Below the pieces are notes generated by a model. The model worked only from the letters and a program-made list of their open reading frames with translations. It was not told where the DNA came from and did no database searches. 64,000 nucleotides of DNA. Origin: Stomorhina lunata (taxonomy: Eukaryota; Arthropoda; Insecta; Diptera; Rhiniidae). The DNA is taken from the NCBI GenBank assembly GCA_933228675.1, contig OW121744.1, forward strand, positions 114,847,600 to 114,911,599, in the 5' to 3' direction. Each line of letters begins with the position of its first letter. The first letter of the stretch is position 1. This document shows positions 11,901 through 22,928 of the stretch, one piece after another. Position numbers and translations under genes: made by a program.

Positions 11901-13455
11901 AACACGACTTCAAAATGGGACTACGTAAGGAAAATCGGAGTGTTAAAGAGAAAATGGCTAGATAATGGACTATCAAAGAAAATGGCACTATCTAGGGAAC
12001 AACGACTTGAAAATGGGACTATATAAGAAGACGAATGGGACTATCTAAAGAACCACTATAGAAGAATGGGACTATCTAAGGAACAATGACTAAGGAACCA
12101 CGGCTAGAGAAAGGAACCACGAGTAGGGAATGGGACTATCTAAACAACCACGAGTACAAAATGGGACTATCTAAGGAACCACTAGTACAAAATGGGACTA
12201 TCTGAGAAACCTCGACTAGAAAATTTGAATATCTAAGGAATCGCGAGTAGGGAATGAGACTATCTAAACAACCACGAGTACAAAATGGGACTATTGAAGG
12301 AACCACAATTAGAAAATGGGACTATCAACGAAACCTCGACTAGAAAATTGGAACATCTAAGGAATCACGAGTAGGGAATGAGACTATCTAAGGAACCACG
12401 ATTAGAAAATGGGACTATCTAAACAACCACGAGTACAAAATGGGACTATCTAAGGAACCACAATTAGAAAATGGGACTATCTTAGAAACCTCGGCTAGAT
12501 AATTGGAATATGTAAAGAATTATGTGTAGGGAATGGGACTATTTAAGGAACCACTAGTAGAAAATGGGACTATCTTAGAAACCTCTACTAAGGAACAACG
12601 ACAGAAGAATAGGGCTATCTAAGGAACAATGACTAAGGAACCACGACTGGAGAATGGGACTATCTAAGGAACCACGACTGGAGAATTTGACTATCTAAGG
12701 AACCATGACTGGAGAATCGGACTACCTAAGGAACCACGCCTGAAGAATGGGACTATCTAAGGAACCACGACTAGGGAATGGGACTATGTAAGATACCACG
12801 ACTGGAGAATTGGACTATCTAAGGAACCACGACTGGAGAATGCTACTGTCTAAGGAAACACGACTGGAGAATGGGACTATCTAAGGAACCATGTCTGGAG
12901 AATGGGACTATCTAAGGAACCACGACTGGAGAATGCTACTATCTAAGGAACTACGACTATAGAATGGGACTGTCGAAGGAACCACGACTGGAGAATGCGA
13001 CTACCTAAGAAAGCACGACTTGAGAATGGGACTATCTAAGGAACCACTATCTAATGAAACACGACTGGAGAATGGGACTATCTAAGAAACCACGACTGGA
13101 GAATGGGACTATCTAAGAAACCAAGAATGAAGAATGGGACTATCTATGGAACCACGACTAAAGAATGGGACTATCTAAGGAACCAAGACTAGAGAATGGG
13201 ACTATCTAAGGAGACACGACTGAAGAATGAGAGCATTTAAGGATCCACGACTGGAGAATGAGACTATTTAAGAATACGCGACTGAAGAATGGAACTATCT
13301 AAGCAACCATGACTGGAGAATGGGACTATCTAAGGAACAACGACTAGGGAATGACTATCTAAGGAACCACGACTTTAGAATAAGACTATCTTAGGAACCA
13401 CGACTGGAAACGGACTATCTAAGGAACCACGACTGAAGAATGGGACTATCTAAGA
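11901..13455 (+). repeat. 31-bp minisatellite, CACGACTGG subtype
   Basis: About 50 tandem monomers of 31 bp. Each has the near-invariant core GGGACTATCTAAGGAA followed by a variable part CCACGACTGGAGAAT (right half) or CCACGAGTAGAAAAT (left half, near 12100-12600). The left end is diverged. The last 8 bp (ATCTAAGA, 13448-13455) are the target-site duplication of the transposon that interrupts the array. Confidence 0.97.
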
Positions 13456-13736
13456 CAGAGACAGGCACAGATACATGAACATTTTGAGTCTGTGAGTGTG
13501 AGAAAAATTTTGTAAACAAACGAGTGTTCTCCCCACCCCTTAAGTCATTTTTCAACAAGCAAACAACCAACCGTCTTGGTTGAATGCTCGTGATCAACAA
13601 AATTGAGAATACTCAACCATATGTTACGAATGCTCTCCTAAGATTAAATTGTTTTGTTTTTTTTTGTGATTTGAGAGTAAATACAAATACGTGTAACTAT
13701 CAAGAGCGAATTTATATGCATGTGAAGCGCGCTCAC

Positions 13737-14721
13737 TAGGGTTGCCAGACACAAACCCGGAAAAAGCTGGACATAAGGTAAAAAAAACTTGACAACCCAA
13801 AAATTAGCTGGACATTAATAAAAAAAACTTGCTTTAATAAATTTTTCAAATTGTTAATCAACTGAAAGTGGACAAGATAACAGCCCGAACAAATCGACAT
13901 TAAATGTCCGCCATCCTAACCAAAATGGTTAGAATTGCAATAATTCGACTGAAAAGTAACAAATCTGCTAGTGCCGATGGTTTGCCGCAGATCTTTTTAA
14001 GGCAGGAGGTGATGACTTGATAAGGAGTATGTCCCAGCTTATAAAAACCATACGGTTAGAAGAACATATGCCGGACGATTGAAGTCTCAGTGTTCTTTGT
14101 CCAGTCCACAAACAAATTAGATAAAACTATTGTCAATTATAGAGGTATAAGTCTTACTTCAATTGCATATAAGATAATATCGACCCTATTGTGTGAAAGG
14201 CAAAAGCCCAAAATTAACGAAATAATTGGAACCTAATAATGTGGCTTTAGACTGGGTAAATCTACCACAGACCTTCACGCTACGTCAAATTCAGGGGAAA
14301 ACACAAGAGAAACAAATTGAAACATATCATCTCTTTGTTTACTACAAATCAGCTTTTGACAACCCGATACGTCAAAAGAGGAAAATCTTTCAAAGCATGA
14401 CCTGCGAAATTGGAGAATTGGAATTTTAAAATATGCTCGACCTTTGACTTCAACAGGTTGTAAATATAGGCCATTTAAGTAAAGTAAATACAATAGAGAA
14501 AATTGATAGAAGCACTCAATTAATCAACGCATAAATCACTTAAGTAAAAAAGAGAAAAAATACACTTTTGGGTTCATTGTCATAAAAATAGTTTTTCTTT
14601 AAAAATATAAAAAAACTCAATTCTCCGATTTTAGCTGGACAAATTTAATTTTAGCTTGACACTGGACAAGCGCTAAAAAAGCTGGACAATCCAGTCGAAT
14701 CCAGCCTGACTGGCAACCCTA
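13737..14721. mobile_element. hAT-like element B, nested, 985 bp
   Basis: Termini are perfect 12-bp inverted repeats TAGGGTTGCCAG / CTGGCAACCCTA (13737-13748, 14710-14721), flanked by an exact 8-bp duplication GCGCTCAC (13729-13736 and 14722-14729). TAGGG fits the hAT YARNG rule. Subterminal AGCTGGAC motifs recur at both ends (near 13768, 13808, 14632, 14690), as in many hAT elements. It has no transposase. Instead its middle is filled by a broken reverse-transcriptase fragment (13929-14430), so it is a non-autonomous element carrying foreign sequence, either captured or inserted later. Confidence 0.85.
13929..14430 (+). pseudogene. Decayed non-LTR retrotransposon reverse transcriptase fragment
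   Basis: Conceptual translation in shifting frames gives recognisable blocks of a LINE-type reverse transcriptase: NKSASADGLP (13959-13988), GGDDLIRSM then MPDD and a stop where the family has Trp, SVLCPVHK (near 14090-14113), NYRGISLTSIAYK (about 14136-14174), CGFRLGKSTTD (near 14240), and FTLRQI...TYHLFVYYKSAFD (14274-14361). At least three frameshifts and several in-frame stops disrupt it. In the palm motif A the family has FVDYK(S/A)AFD; here the first Asp, a metal-binding catalytic residue, is Tyr. Only the fingers-to-motif-A portion remains; motif B, the FADD box and the endonuclease are missing. Family resemblance is to RTE/Jockey-type LINE ORFs of insects (recognised from motif wording, not searched). 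It lies entirely inside hAT-like element B. Confidence 0.8.
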
Positions 14722-14771
14722 GCGCTCACCCACATTGCCTATGGCAGATCTAAGAAACCACGACTGGAAAG

Positions 14772-16027
14772 CATAGTTCGAAAAAAAACAGTACCTTATT
14801 AGATTGTACTGAACTTACGCACACACAAAAGTTATTTATTTTTTAGGTACCTAACTAAGTCGGAAACAAAGTTAGGTACACAAAGACACAATAAAAAAAG
14901 AACGGTACGTTAAAATAAGGTACCGCTCTTTAAGATTTTAGAGTATTTTTTAGTTAACTTTAGAGTACTTTAAAGTACTAAGTTACGAATCTTTAGATAA
15001 CTCACTTGTAGCTGCTTTCGTAATATTTTGACGAAGTTTTGTTCTTGTGCATTCATAAATAACTCGTATATTTTAGTAAAAAATACCCAACAGTTCCATG
15101 ATGACAAAATGAGCAGCGATTTAAAAATGTACTTTTTGGTTAATAAATTACTTCGTAATATGGAAGTGCTGGCTCATTGCTGAGGTAAAAGCGATTATTA
15201 ACCTACTCTAATCAGAAGTTTATCTTGAAATCTTCAGACATTTTACCAACTGGGAAACAGTCCATCAATTTGGAACTGTTGGGAAATTCTTAAACATGCA
15301 TATACACGCATAGCATGTCAATTGTGTTTGTATTGGTGACACAATTTTTTATGATATACACACAAATATAAGAAAGTGTTGCCAGGTTAGGGTTTTACAT
15401 CCTAAACGATAGAATAATTTTTATTTGTTCGATAGCGTTATAAATTTATAGTTTACACTAACGTATATGGAGTAAAATGTAGTTGCAATTAATAAATATA
15501 TTTTATGTTTTTACTACTATTAAAAACAATTTTTAAACACATAAAAGTAGTATCGTCAAATATGGGATGTTTTTGAAATTGCGTAACACAACTAAACTCA
15601 ATGAAATCTAGAAATCAACTTTGTTGCCGATTTCTCCAATTTTGTAGCAAAAGTTAGAAATTAATATATTCATAAAATATTTAAATATCCCGTAAACCGC
15701 CTTTAAAAATAATTAAAAAAGCAGTTAGACAAAATTTAATATTCACTTTTGGCAATACTGTTATTCTAATTGTTGACAGCCTCATAAGAGTTCGTTAAAG
15801 TTAAGGTACGGAGTACGTTAAGGTACTCAACAAAGTACGTTATTTTTAGAGTACTTCGTGAAAGTTCGTTATGATAAAGGTTGTGTATTTTAACAGGTTC
15901 TCTAAAATTTTAAGGTACCTATACTTAAATTGAACACTTTGTTACGTATGTGACTTTGTACCGAACTTGCCTAGGTACAGTACGGTACCTTAAAATACAG
16001 TATTTTAGAGTATTTTTTCGAACTATG
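14772..16027. mobile_element. hAT-like element C, 1256 bp, non-autonomous
   Basis: Perfect 15-bp terminal inverted repeats CATAGTTCGAAAAAA (14772-14786; complement at 16013-16027) are flanked by an exact 8-bp duplication CTGGAAAG (14764-14771 and 16028-16035), which is part of the 31-bp monomer. Subterminal regions are rich in GGTACC/AAGGTAC and GAGTACTTTA motifs on both sides (near 14845-14990 and 15800-15990). The interior is AT-rich with no transposase frame. Superfamily by duplication length: hAT most likely, P/Merlin-like not excluded. Only 16 bp of minisatellite separate it from element A. Confidence 0.85.
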
Positions 16028-16287
16028 CTGGAAAGGGACTATCTAAGGAACCACGACTGAATAATGGGACTATCTAAGGAACCACGACTAAAGAATGGGA
16101 CTATCTTAGGACCAACGACTGGAAAATGGGACTATCTAGGGAAACACGACTGAAGAATGGTACTATCTACTAAAGAAGCACGACATGACTGGAAAGTGGG
16201 ACAGCATTAAGAACCACGACTGTAAAATGGGACTATTTAAGGAACCACATCTGGAAATTGGAACTATTTAAGAAACCATGAAACTAA
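16028..16287 (+). repeat. 31-bp minisatellite, continuation after element C
   Basis: Eight or nine monomers of the CACGACTGG subtype, in register with the array before the transposon nest. The monomer split by element C is completed here. It decays at about 16280 (GAAACCATGAAACTAA). Confidence 0.93.
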
Positions 16288-17730
16288 TATTAGGAAATGA
16301 ACCTATCAAATTTAATGTAATACTCAAATTACTAATGAAGTAGAATTACGTGATTAATTTCTTATGGTAAGTAGCTCCAACACATCCCTAATCCTCCTCA
16401 ACATCAATAATAACAATTAATTGCCAAAAATAACCTAAAATAAATAATTGATTAACAATTGAAGCCTTTTAACATATGTAAGCTACAAGGATGGTTTGGA
16501 ATTGTTCAAAAAAGCCAAGAAAAATTTCCCACACTTTCTTCAACATTTCCAAGATGAAAACCACAATCTGAGACAAAACAGATTTATGTAATAATCTCAC
16601 AAATTCTCACATATGACAAACAATTATAGAAAAACCACAATAAGCCAAAAGGAAAACAACGACAGAAGAAATCCTTAAGAAAAATCCAATAAAACCACAA
16701 AAGGATCAAAACTAAGAAAAACATTGGAACATAAATTAACCAAAAAAAAAAATTGAAAGGAAATAATAAAGAAAATTTTAAAATAAACACAATGACAAAA
16801 TAAAATAAACAGGAGCTAAAGGACCAAACAGAGAATAGAAATGAAAACATTCAAACATTCTAAAGGCAGTGAAGAAAAAGACGAAGGAAGGTGTCACTAA
16901 GAAGCTGGTGTCAACTTGTCTCCCTAAAATAAAATTTCATTTTTCTTTCAATCTAAAGTCATGGGAAAAGTCACAAAAATGTGAAACTAAATATAACTCA
17001 ACAGCAACTGTTGCATTCCTTTAGTTTTCAAAATATTTCGAAAATATTTATTTTACACCATAAGTTAGAGAGGGGGGAAACCAGCGAATTATTTTCTCAC
17101 GTGATTAAGAAAACCAGCGAAGTCAAGAAAAATTTCGAACAAAAAAAAACCCACGCAAAATCTATATAACCTTTAGTCTCTACAACAGCTGATAATGAAT
17201 GTATCCTTCTTTTAAAAAGTCACCAGTATCCTTTACAAAGGAAATCATTTCTATGAAATCAAGTAAGAAAAAAACTCCAAAACAATAACAAAAAACTGCT
17301 GGTGTTTTTTTATAAGCAATTGCATTATGTTCAACCATCATGTTTTTTAAGGCTTCATCATTTTCATTTTCATCATTTTTTTTTTGTTCTGCTCCTTCGT
17401 TGTAGAAAATACCATAATTCTATACAATTATTTTTCTTAACAAAACGATCGTGTGACTTTTTGCTCGGTTGTCTAATCAAAAAGTTAAAATAATTGTGTA
17501 ATAAAAGAAAATATATGGTGTAAATAATGTTTTCCTCCACCGAGATTCCCACACATCCTTTTGCCTTTGCCTTTGTCTTAGGGAAAAGTAGCATTTCTGC
17601 GTGTTGCACGCATGCCTGGCGTATACAAGTTGTACGACACAAACGCGTTTACCACCAGTATTTTGTAGTTCGATTGATTGGATTGTGAGATCGTCATGGT
17701 ATTCCTTTAAAGGGTTGTTTTGGCGAGAGT
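16288..17730. other. AT-rich single-copy-looking DNA between 31-bp arrays
   Basis: No gene, RNA or transposon ends identified. The frame at 16584-16850 (minus) gives a Phe/Leu/Trp-rich 88-residue peptide that comes from an A-rich tract with no stop codons and has no matching coding signals. The overlapping frames at 17302-17493 and 17373-17642 on opposite strands are equally unsupported. Confidence 0.55.
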
Positions 17731-20125
17731 TAAGGATCTAAAGGAACCAAATGGGACATCGGTTTAAGAAAAAGAGACTAGCCTATCTAAGAAACTACGA
17801 ATTTCAAATATGAATATCTAAGGATCTGAATGTGGAAAATGGAACTATCTAAGGAAACACCAGTAGAAGATGGGACAATAAACGGAACCACGAGTAGAAA
17901 TGAGACTGTCTAAGGAACTACTAACAGAAAATGGGACTATCTAAGGAAGAACGAGTAGAGAATGGGACTATCCAAGAAACCACGAGTAGAAAATGAGACT
18001 ATCTAAGAAACCTCGACTAGAAAATTGGAATATCTAAGGAATTACGAGCGGGAAATGGGACTTTCTAAGGAACCACGAGTAGAAAATGGGACTATCTAAA
18101 CGACCACGAATACAAAATGGAAATATCTAAGGAACCATTATAAGAAAATGGGACTATCAAAGAAATTTCGACTAGGAAATTGGAATATCTAAGGAATTAC
18201 GAGTAGGGAATGGGACTATCTAAGGAACCACGAGTAGAAAATGGGACTATCTTAGAAACCTCAACTGGAAAATTGGAATATCTAAGGAATCACGAGTAGG
18301 GAATGGGACTATCTAAGGAACCACGAGTAGGGAATGGGACTATCTAAACAACCACGAGTACAAAATGGGACTTTCTAAGGAACTACGATTAGAAAATGGG
18401 ACTATCAACGAAACCTCGACTAGAATCACGAGTAGGGAATGGGACTATCTAAGGAACCACTAGTAGAAAATGGGACTATCTGAGAAACCTCGACTAGAAA
18501 ATTGTAATATCTAAGGAATCACGAGTAGGGAATGGGACTATCTAAGGAACCACGAGTAGAAAATGGGACTATCTTAGAAACCTCAACTGGAAAATTAGAA
18601 TATCTAAGGAATCACGAGTAGGGAATGGGAATTTCTAAGGAACTACGAGTAGGGAATGGGACTATCTAAACAACCACGAGTACAAAATGGGACTATCTAA
18701 GGAACTACTATTAGAAAATGGGACTATCAACGAAACCTCGACTAGAAAATTGAAATATCTAAGGAATCACGAGTAGGGAATGGGACTATCTAAGGAACCA
18801 CTAGTAGAAAATGGGACTATCTGAGAAACCTCGACAAGAAAATTGGAATATCTATGGAATCACGACTAGGGAATCTAAGGAACCATGAGTAGGGAATGGG
18901 ACTATCTAAACAACCACCAGTACAAAATGGGACTATCTAAGGAACCACAATTAGAAAATATGACTATCAACGAAACCTCGACTAGAAAATTGGAATATAT
19001 AAGGAATCGCGAGTAGGGAATGAGACTATCTAAGGAACCACGAGTAGAAAATGGGTCTATCTTAACAACCACGAGTACAAAATGGGACTATCTAAACAAC
19101 CACGAGTACAAAATGGGACTATCTAAGGAACCACAATTAGAAAATGGGACTATCTTAGAAACCTCGGCTAGAAAATTGGAATATCTAAAGAATTATAAGC
19201 AGGGAATGGGACTATTTAAGGAACCACTAGTAGAAAATGGGACTATCTTAGAAACCTCTACTAGAAAATTGAAATATCTAAGGAATCACGAGTAGGGAAT
19301 GGGACAATCTAAGGAACCACGAGTAGAGAATGGGACTATCTAAACAACCACGAGTAGAAAATGGGACTATCTGAGAAACCTCGACTAGAAAATTGGAATA
19401 TCTAAGGAATCACGAGTAGGGAATGGGACTATCTAAGGAACCACGAGTAGGGAATGGGACTATCTAAACAACCACGAGTACAAAATGGGACTATCTAAGG
19501 AACCACAATTAGAAAATGGGACTATCAAAAAAACCTCGACTAGGACTATCTAAGGAACCATGAATAGAAAATAGGACTATGTAGGAAACCTCAAGTGGAA
19601 AATGGGACTATATAAGGAGCCACGAGTTGATAATGGGACTATCTAAAGAACCTCGACTAGAAAATTGGAATATCTAAACAACCACGAGTAGAGAATGGGA
19701 CTATATAAGGAACCACGAGTAGATAATGGGACTATCTAAAGAACCTCGACTAGAAAATTGGAATATCTAAGCAACCACAAGTAGAGAATGGGACTATCTA
19801 AGGAACCACGAGTAAAAAATAGGACTATCTAGGAAACCTCAAGCAGAAAATGGGACTATCTAAGGATCAACGAGTAGAAAATGGGACTATCTTAGAAACC
19901 TCAAGTAGAAAAATGGAATATCGAAGGAACCACGAGGAGAAAATGGGAATATCTAGTGGAATTATCTTAGGAACCATGAGTAGAGATTTGGACTATCTAA
20001 AAAACTTAGAGTGGAAAACCGGTATATCTAAGGATCCACGAGTAGAGAATAGGACAAAAATGGGACTATCTAAGGAACTGCGATTAGAAGATGTGACTAT
20101 CTAAGCAACCTCTAGTAGAAACTAC
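17731..20125 (+). repeat. 31-bp minisatellite, CACGAGTAG subtype with higher-order order
   Basis: About 77 monomers. Several monomer types recur in a preferred order. Types differ after the shared core: GGAACCACGAGTAGAAA; GAAACCTCGACTAGAAA, always followed by a type starting ATTGGAATATC; AACAACCACGAGTACAAA; and GGAACCACAATTAGAAA. Multi-monomer blocks (about 6-10 monomers) have therefore been amplified together. Frames at 19020-19295 and 19850-20104 read through because three 31-bp monomers make 93 bp; they are repeat artefacts. Confidence 0.96.
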
Positions 20126-20935
20126 AGCCTAATGAGATTGTTGCAAAATAATAGTATCTCAGGAGACATGACTCGAATTGAGAACTATCTAATTTAAGGG
20201 TTGCTGCAGGTATGCATGTTATGCAACAAGTGGAAACACCTTGAATGGAAACCAATTTCATTAATCCTTTTTGAAAATTTCATTCAATTATTCTCTAAGC
20301 CCTTTATGTGTAAGAAATAAATATTTATCAAACCTTTTTGTCTGAGACAATTATTTAATATTCTTAAAGTCTTACATAAAACTGAAGACTATTATATAAT
20401 TCTTCTTTCTTTTCAGTTGTAGTTAGAGGCAAGTACTACTTATATGTCTTAGCATTTTATTACCTTTCACTTTTGTTAATTCTCTCTCTACTTTTTTTTT
20501 TAAATTAAATGCTTATTTCTTATATAATTTAACAAATTTTATGAATTTTTTGAACAATTTTTTTTATTACGTTACTTACCTTGAATTTTATGATTTTTAA
20601 AATGCACTTCATTTTTTGGGGTTATAGTCGAATAATAAGATTTGACCTTTTATGTCAGCCATTGTTTTGTGGTAAATCAGTTTGTAAATTTGGTTTTTAT
20701 TTTGTAAATTTGTTGAAAAAATATTAAATTGTTGAACAATTACAATTTCTTAACACGCCCAAATTGAATGCATATGAATTTTATTTGGGAACATTATCAT
20801 TTCCTCCAAAAGTTTAATGCAAATGGTTAACTAACACGTGATTGTTGTAGTAATTAGATTGAACTTAAGGTAGGAAATATAATTAATAGATTTTTCAGAT
20901 TCATTATTTATTCTTTCGCGTTAGGGACTCTTACT
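20126..20935. other. AT-rich intergenic DNA
   Basis: T-rich, single-copy-looking, no coding or RNA feature. One perfect octamer ATGCAAAT lies near 20817. Confidence 0.55.
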
Positions 20936-21105
20936 ATCTAATGGATAACAGCTGGAATATGGGGCTATGTATGGAATGTTGATGGGAATTGGACAATCTA
21001 AGAAATTTCGATAGGGAATTCGGATTATCCAAGGAATATCGAAGGAAAAATGTAACTATCTGAGAAATGTCGAAGAGAAAATGTGATAATATAAGGAAGT
21101 TCTTT
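20936..21105 (+). repeat. 31-bp minisatellite, short diverged TGTCGA subtype
   Basis: About five diverged monomers (GGAATGTTGATGGGAATT, GAAATTTCGATAGGG, GAAATGTCGAAGAGAAAAT) in plus orientation. This is the subtype that dominates 22076-28820, so it is either an outlying remnant or a seed of those arrays. Confidence 0.75.
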
Positions 21106-22075
21106 AACAATCTGCAATGTTTACAAACTAGATTTCATTTTCAAAATATTCTGTAAACATTTAATTACAACAAAAAACACAAAATCAAACAACAAAAAAT
21201 GTTAATGATCACGAAAATGAATGAAAAATAAACAAAATCCAGAGTTAGGAAAATCTTAAATTAACAAAAATCTAAATTTTATGTTGATGTAGGGTCTACA
21301 CAAACAGAAAACACATAAAATTTTCAAAAAATTTAACTCAAAAACTTAAAGATTATGGAAGCAACCTAAAAAAGGTAAAGATCGTGATTATTGCAGCATA
21401 AGCAGCCGGAGACAACAACAAACAAAAACCGGCAACCGGTTGACCCTTTTCTTTCACAAAACATTTGCAGTTAACAGGCAGATAGACATAAATAGAGACA
21501 GACGGAAAGACAGCCAAAAAAAACCTATAAAATGTTTAAGCAGTCATCAAACTCCAACTCTCGGCCATATTGAATTATAAAAAATTTTTGGTTAAAAGTT
21601 TTTTGAGTGTCGGTTGTTCCCTGCTTCATTTTAGCCGCCTCATTTTCGGATTTCTGCTTGATTGTTCGTTAATTTTCATTTCATGTTGATTTGAGAATTG
21701 AATTGAAAATTGTGTGCATTTGCTGTGTAAACGAAAATGATGGCGGCCAAAATCATTTTGGCGTCATTCTGCGCGAGGGTCTGAAAGAGTAAATATCAGT
21801 TTCTGTATGTATACGATCAAGCCGTGAGTGATAGTGGAGAAAAAGAGCGACAACAATAAAAAATTTGTGGCAGCGAGTTTGGTATAAACAACTGAAAGAC
21901 TGTGTTTTAGTTGCTTGCATATAAAATATATAATAAACACAAATAAATATGCTTTGCAAAGCGTATACAAATAAATGTGTTGCATGCAACAGAGTTGTAA
22001 AGGAGTAGAATCACTAAATTGATTTACTAAATTCAGATGATGTTGGTCGTGATCGGTATTTCTTTAGTGGTCACA
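21106..22075. other. Single-copy-looking DNA with a GC-richer patch
   Basis: No confirmed gene. The part at 21370-21790 is less AT-rich than its surroundings. It contains AACCGGTT near 21433 (a Grainyhead-like palindrome), TATAAAAAA near 21576, and a tiny frame at 21737-21784 described separately. Opposite-strand frames at 21753-21989 overlap each other in two phases and have no domains. Confidence 0.45.
21737..21784 (+). other. Candidate micro-ORF or first coding exon (15 codons)
   Basis: ATG at 21737 in a good insect context (AACGAAAATG) is followed by a second ATG and encodes MMAAKIILASFCARV before TGA. The hydrophobic core after a Lys looks like the start of a signal peptide. The sequence GGGTCTGA at the end could be a weak splice donor. 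A TATAAAA box lies about 160 bp upstream. Nothing downstream supports a continued exon, so a chance frame is at least as likely. Confidence 0.15.
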
Positions 22076-22926
22076 TCTTGCCATCGACAATCCTTAGATA
22101 GTCTTATTTGTTCATTAAAATCCTTTAGATTGTTCCTGTTTTTCTCCTTAGATAGTCGCATTTTCTTATCAATATTCCCATTGTTATTCCTTAGATAGCC
22201 TCATTTTCTTATCGACATTCCTTGGATAGTTCCATTTTAACATTGAAATTCCTCAGAAAGTCCCATTTTCTTATCGGCATTCCTTGGATAGTATAATTTC
22301 CCATCGAAATTCTTTAAATAGTCCCATCTTCCCATTGCTATGCCTTAGATAGCCCCATTTTCTCATCGAAACTCCTTGGATAGTCCCATTTTAACATCGA
22401 AATTCCATAGATAGTCCTATTTCCTTAACGACATTTCTTGGATAGTTTCATTTTACCATCGAAATTCCTTAGATAGTCTCATTTTCTTATCGGCATACCT
22501 TGGATAGTACTATTTTCCCATCGATATTCCTCGGATAGTCTCAATTTCTAATTAATATTCCTTAGACAGCCATTGTTTCATCGCCATTCCTTGGAAAGTC
22601 CCATTTTAATATCGAAATTCCTTAGATAGTCCCATTTCCTTAACGACATTTCTTGGATAGTCCCATTTTCCATCGAAGTTCCTTAGATAGTCCCATTTTC
22701 TCATCGGAATTCCTTGGATAGCCCCATTTTCTCATCGACATTCCTTGGATAGTTCCATTTTAATATCGAAATTCCTTAGATAGTCCCATTTCCTTAACGA
22801 CAATTTTTGGATAGTCCCATTTTCCCATCAAAATTCCTTATATAGTCTCATTTTCTCATCGGCATACCTTGGATAGTACTATTTTCCCATCGACATTCTT
22901 TGAATAGCCTCATTTTCTTATTGATA
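22076..22926 (-). repeat. 31-bp minisatellite, TGTCGATGAG subtype (inverted), left block
   Basis: About 27 monomers, on the plus strand read as CTTAGATAGTCCCATTTT plus CTCATCGACATTC. The minus-strand consensus GTCGATGAGAAAATG + GGACTATCTAAGGAAT equals that of the plus-oriented array at 25758-28820. The block 22563-22905 reappears, diverged, right of the Tc1 element. A Tc1-like element is inserted at the right end. Confidence 0.95.
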
Positions 22927-22928
22927 TA

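Larger units (their letters stand above)
13456..14747. mobile_element. Non-autonomous hAT-like element A (host of element B)
   Basis: An insertion in the 31-bp array flanked by a perfect 8-bp duplication ATCTAAGA (13448-13455 and 14748-14755). It starts CAGAGACAGGCACA and its right end reads, in reverse complement, CTGCCATAGGCAAT. This is an imperfect inverted repeat (about 8 of 14 positions), and the CAGAG start fits the hAT consensus YARNG. Removing the nested element B and its duplicated target leaves a body of about 300 bp without coding capacity but with several AATGCTC/GAATACTC-like subterminal motifs. An 8-bp duplication is typical of hAT but also of P-like elements. Because the array itself contains ATCTAAG(A/G), the duplication should be read together with the termini. 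Confidence 0.65.

Noticed and set aside
16584..16850. 88-residue minus-strand frame rich in Phe/Leu/Trp, looking like a membrane protein
   Set aside because: It is the complement of an A-rich tract with few stop codons; no start context, domain or neighbouring gene supports it.
19020..20104. Frames encoding (K/R)EPRVENGTI-type repeats
   Set aside because: 31-bp monomers give a 93-bp reading cycle without stops by chance; neighbouring monomers break it.
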